Assembly (NCBI GenBank): GCA_016124585.1
Contig: WGNL01000030.1
Coordinates: forward strand, 84,324-148,323
DNA from: Bacteroidota bacterium
Lineage (GTDB): Bacteria; Bacteroidota; Bacteroidia; Chitinophagales; Saprospiraceae
DNA length: 64,000 nucleotides
Direction of reading: 5' to 3'
The notes beneath the pieces were generated by a model. It did no database searches. It was not told the origin of the DNA and saw nothing but the letters and a program-made list of their open reading frames with translations. The translations under genes were made by a program, and so were the position numbers. This document shows positions 61,738 through 64,000 of this stretch, piece after piece; the stretch's first letter is position 1, and the number at the start of each line of letters is the position of its first letter.

Positions 61738-62718
61738 ATGAGACGAGAAAAATTCTTCTACAACAAACAAACACTACAGTTCGAAAAAATAAGGCTTTCG
61801 TTTCAGGAACGGTTGAAAAAAATCTTCGGGATTGCTTCCGCTATTCTTGTTTCAAGTGTCCTTCTCACCCTTGCCGGATGGCGTTTCTTTCCTTCCCCTC
61901 AAGAGGAAGTTTTAATCAAAGAAATAGACCAGCTCAAAAGTGAATTGAACGTTGTTCAGGGTGATTTCGATTTGGTGTCAAAAACCCTTGCCAATATCCA
62001 AGACCGTGACCGCCGCATCCACCGGATGGTACTTGAAATGGATCCAATTGACGAAAATGTATGGGAAGGTGGTACTGGTGGTTCTGTAAAATATGCAGAA
62101 TTACAAAACTTCAGCCGCTCTGGCGACCTCATGGCGCAGCTCCGTCAAAAAGTGGATAAGTTAAAACGCCAAATGGTTATTCAATCCAAATCCTTTGATG
62201 AGATTGAAAAAATGGCCAAAAGCAAAGAAACAATGCTCGCCTCTATTCCCAGCATAAAGCCTGTGCGAGTTGATAAATTGAACCAACGTGTCGAACTACT
62301 TTCTGGATTTGGCTACCGTCTCCACCCAATTCATAAAATCATGAAGATGCATGAAGGATTGGATTTTTCTGCACCGCAGGGGACTCCGATTCAAGCCACT
62401 GGGGATGGTGTAGTGGTAAAAGTAGAGAATAATGGTGGATATGGCCTTCACGTTGTCATCAACCATGGTTTCAGCTACGAAACTTTGTATGGCCACATGT
62501 CCAAAGTAGAAGTAAAACAAGGCCAGAAAATAAAAAAAGGTCAGACTATTGGTTTAGTGGGTAGCACGGGTAGTTCGACTGGCCCGCACTGTCATTACGA
62601 AGTGCATTACAAAGGCACACCTGTGAACCCTATTAACTATGTTTTGGATGGACTTACTCCTACCCAATATCAGGAATTGGTGAAATTGGCAGGTCTAGAC
62701 AACCAATCATTTGATTAA
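61738..62718 (+). CDS. M23-family peptidoglycan endopeptidase
   Basis: A 326-residue membrane-anchored protein. One helix (about 34-50, IFGIASAILVSSVLLTLAGW) is followed by a coiled coil (about 56-165) and the M23/LytM domain (about 195-310). Zinc ligands are His in MHEGLDFSAPQGTPI with its Asp, and GPHCHYEVHYKG; SYETLYGHMSKVEVKQGQKI is the typical middle block. It probably cuts or regulates peptidoglycan crosslinks during division or envelope assembly. The coiled coil before LytM is like that of EnvC/NlpD-type activators, but all ligands seem present, so activity is likely. Confidence 0.93.
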   Translation: MRREKFFYNKQTLQFEKIRLSFQERLKKIFGIASAILVSSVLLTLAGWRFFPSPQEEVLIKEIDQLKSELNVVQGDFDLVSKTLANIQDRDRRIHRMVLEMDPIDENVWEGGTGGSVKYAELQNFSRSGDLMAQLRQKVDKLKRQMVIQSKSFDEIEKMAKSKETMLASIPSIKPVRVDKLNQRVELLSGFGYRLHPIHKIMKMHEGLDFSAPQGTPIQATGDGVVVKVENNGGYGLHVVINHGFSYETLYGHMSKVEVKQGQKIKKGQTIGLVGSTGSSTGPHCHYEVHYKGTPVNPINYVLDGLTPTQYQELVKLAGLDNQSFD

Positions 62719-62792
62719 ATTTTAGGTACTCAGTATTATAGTTAGCAAACAAAACTAAAGACCAGTTTAAACATCACCAATAAAGTGATTTT

Positions 62793-63863
62793 ATGCTTTT
62801 ACCAACTTTGAAAAAAGACTCCCAATTCGGGGGTCTTTTTTTTGCAATTCTTATTTTATCTTCTTCAATTGTTTATGGCCAAAATAGCAGGTCAGTCAGT
62901 GTTATTGGCGTCGGTGACATGATGCTAGGCACCAACTATCCTTCAAAAGTATACCTTCCATCAAATGGAGGGTTAGACCTTTTGAGTGATGTTCGAGCAA
63001 TTTTGACAGATGCAGATGTGACTTTCGGCAATATGGAAGGCACCATGTTTGATGGGGAAGGAACCCCAAAAACTTGTAGGGATTCCTCAAAATGTTATGT
63101 TTTTAGGTCTCCGGCTAGCTATGTTCGTCATTTTGACGATGCTGGTTTCGATGTGGTCAGTATTGCTAACAACCATTCGGGCGATTTTGGACTGTCTGGC
63201 AGAAAAGGTACGAAAGCTGTATTGAAAAACGCTGGAATTTCCTTTGCTGGATTGGAAGGTACAGATGAGACTGCCATTTTTGAAAGAAATGGGTTGAAAT
63301 TTGGTTTTTGTGCATTCGCACCTAATTCTGGCACTTGTGATTTACGGAAACTAGCACGAGCTAAAGCAATCGTAGCTTCTCTGGATACCATTTGTGACAT
63401 CGTGATTGTATCTTTTCATGGTGGAGCTGAGGGCGCTGACCATCAGCATGTTACGAAACAGACTGAAATTTTTTTAGGAGAGGATAGAGGAAACGTAAAC
63501 GCTTTCGCACATGCAGTCATAGATGCCGGGGCCGATATTGTCTTCGGCCATGGCCCCCACGTTACTCGCGCAATTGAATTGTACAAAGACCGTTTCATTG
63601 CTTATAGCTTAGGAAATTTTTGCACCTATGGCCGTTTCAGTCTGAGTGGCCCTGCAGGCATTGCACCAATTATCAAAGTTTACACGAATGAAAAAGGTGA
63701 GTTTGAAAAAGGAGAAATCACTGCAATTTACCAACAAAAAACGCATGGACCTAAGATTGATCCACAAAAAAGGGTTATCGCAAAGGTTAAAGAACTCACT
63801 AGAACTGATTTTCCGGATTCTGGCTTAGAAATTTCTACAGAAGGCTTGATTTCTAAACATTAG
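62793..63863 (+). CDS. CapA-family (poly-gamma-glutamate synthesis type) protein
   Basis: A 356-residue exported protein with a signal region (LFFAILILSSSIVYGQ). The metallophosphatase-like CapA fold shows VIGVGDMMLGTNYP, DVTFGNMEGTMFD, DVVSIANNHSGDFGLSG, VSFHGGAEG and DIVFGHGPHVTRAIELYKDR, then LGNFCTYGRFS. Members take part in poly-gamma-glutamate capsule formation or related envelope processes, yet most are uncharacterised. No other pgs genes are seen. It lies 74 bp after the M23 gene and may share its transcript. Confidence 0.9.
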   Translation: MLLPTLKKDSQFGGLFFAILILSSSIVYGQNSRSVSVIGVGDMMLGTNYPSKVYLPSNGGLDLLSDVRAILTDADVTFGNMEGTMFDGEGTPKTCRDSSKCYVFRSPASYVRHFDDAGFDVVSIANNHSGDFGLSGRKGTKAVLKNAGISFAGLEGTDETAIFERNGLKFGFCAFAPNSGTCDLRKLARAKAIVASLDTICDIVIVSFHGGAEGADHQHVTKQTEIFLGEDRGNVNAFAHAVIDAGADIVFGHGPHVTRAIELYKDRFIAYSLGNFCTYGRFSLSGPAGIAPIIKVYTNEKGEFEKGEITAIYQQKTHGPKIDPQKRVIAKVKELTRTDFPDSGLEISTEGLISKH

Positions 63864-63955
63864 AGTTGTTTTGACATGATAATCAATCATTTGGACAAAT
63901 TAGGCTGTGGTTCCAAAGGCCAGCACAAAGCCCGATTATTTCATGGTATTGATTT

Positions 63956-64000
63956 ATGTCGTGCATTCTCAACCTATCGGACAATATCCTGAATCGTTTC
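63956..64000 (+). CDS. Possible gene start cut by right edge
   Basis: An ATG at 63956 opens a frame of 15 codons to the window end (MSCILNLSDNILNRF). The 92 bp between the CapA stop and this ATG would be its leader. It is too short for a family call and may be chance. Confidence 0.25.
   Translation, partial: MSCILNLSDNILNRF

Noticed and set aside
63864..64000. Minus-strand frame entering from the right edge and ending at 63883
   Set aside because: About 38 codons without a recognisable motif; not enough to call a gene.
1..64000. tRNA or rRNA genes
   Set aside because: No cloverleaf with GGTTCGAATCC-type T-arm or conserved rRNA segment was noticed by eye; a tRNAscan/Infernal run would settle this.

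Overview
The window looks like chromosomal DNA of a Bacteroidota bacterium, probably of the Saprospiria type (inference from gene families, no database search). Supporting signs are a type IX secretion PorQ-like protein, a DUF5686/CarboxypepD_reg outer-membrane protein, two DUF1080 proteins, DUF4870, DUF4340 and DUF3810 proteins, many short lipoproteins, two OmpA-type lipoproteins, AT-rich leaders without Shine-Dalgarno sequences, and a few TAnnTTTG promoter elements. No rRNA, tRNA or CRISPR array was recognised.

Layout. 1-8.8 kb: an ECF sigma factor with a probable membrane anti-sigma partner cut by the left edge, a VOC protein, diaminopimelate decarboxylase (lysA), a lipoprotein, a DUF1080 protein, a DUF5686 protein, then on the minus strand DAHP synthase preceded by an unusual pentose-phosphate-epimerase/CBS fusion. 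8.9-15.5 kb: valS, a REP-associated tyrosine transposase (RAYT) gene bracketed by two very long palindromes, an aldo/keto reductase, a thioredoxin-like lipoprotein and a DUF3810 protein. 15.5-19 kb: an AT-rich accessory patch with a 21-bp tandem repeat, an orphan Imm35-type immunity gene, a 51-bp imperfect direct repeat and two unrecognised exported proteins. 19-32 kb: envelope proteins, a class III nucleotide cyclase, GTP-type PEP carboxykinase, a MORN-repeat lipoprotein, PorQ, a methyltransferase, enoyl-CoA hydratase, CysQ, an OmpA lipoprotein and galE.

32-42.5 kb: a cytochrome c maturation pair (ccmE with Cys in place of the heme-binding His, and ccmF), a DUF2520 protein, thioredoxin, ubiX, an RluA-type pseudouridine synthase, a lipoprotein and a CopA-type copper ATPase. 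42.5-46 kb: the clearest accessory island. It holds a very AT-rich two-gene unit (a 734-residue P-loop NTPase overlapping a 73-residue membrane protein), followed by a decayed IS200/IS605 element. 46-64 kb: DUF1080 and OmpA paralogues, a PAS histidine kinase, an HD-phosphohydrolase fused to a Pycsar-effector-like membrane domain, a TPR protein, DUF4340, a short alpha-glucan phosphorylase, a lipoprotein, a MauG-type di-heme peroxidase, threonine aldolase, alaS, an M23 peptidase and a CapA-type protein.

Most of the window is ordinary housekeeping and envelope biology. The candidates for something less described are the NTPase/small-membrane-protein unit, the RAYT locus whose palindromes share a core but have private outer arms, the HD-PycTM fusion, the Cys-type CcmE and the epimerase-CBS fusion upstream of DAHP synthase. 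Many convergent or unidirectional gene ends carry strong hairpins.
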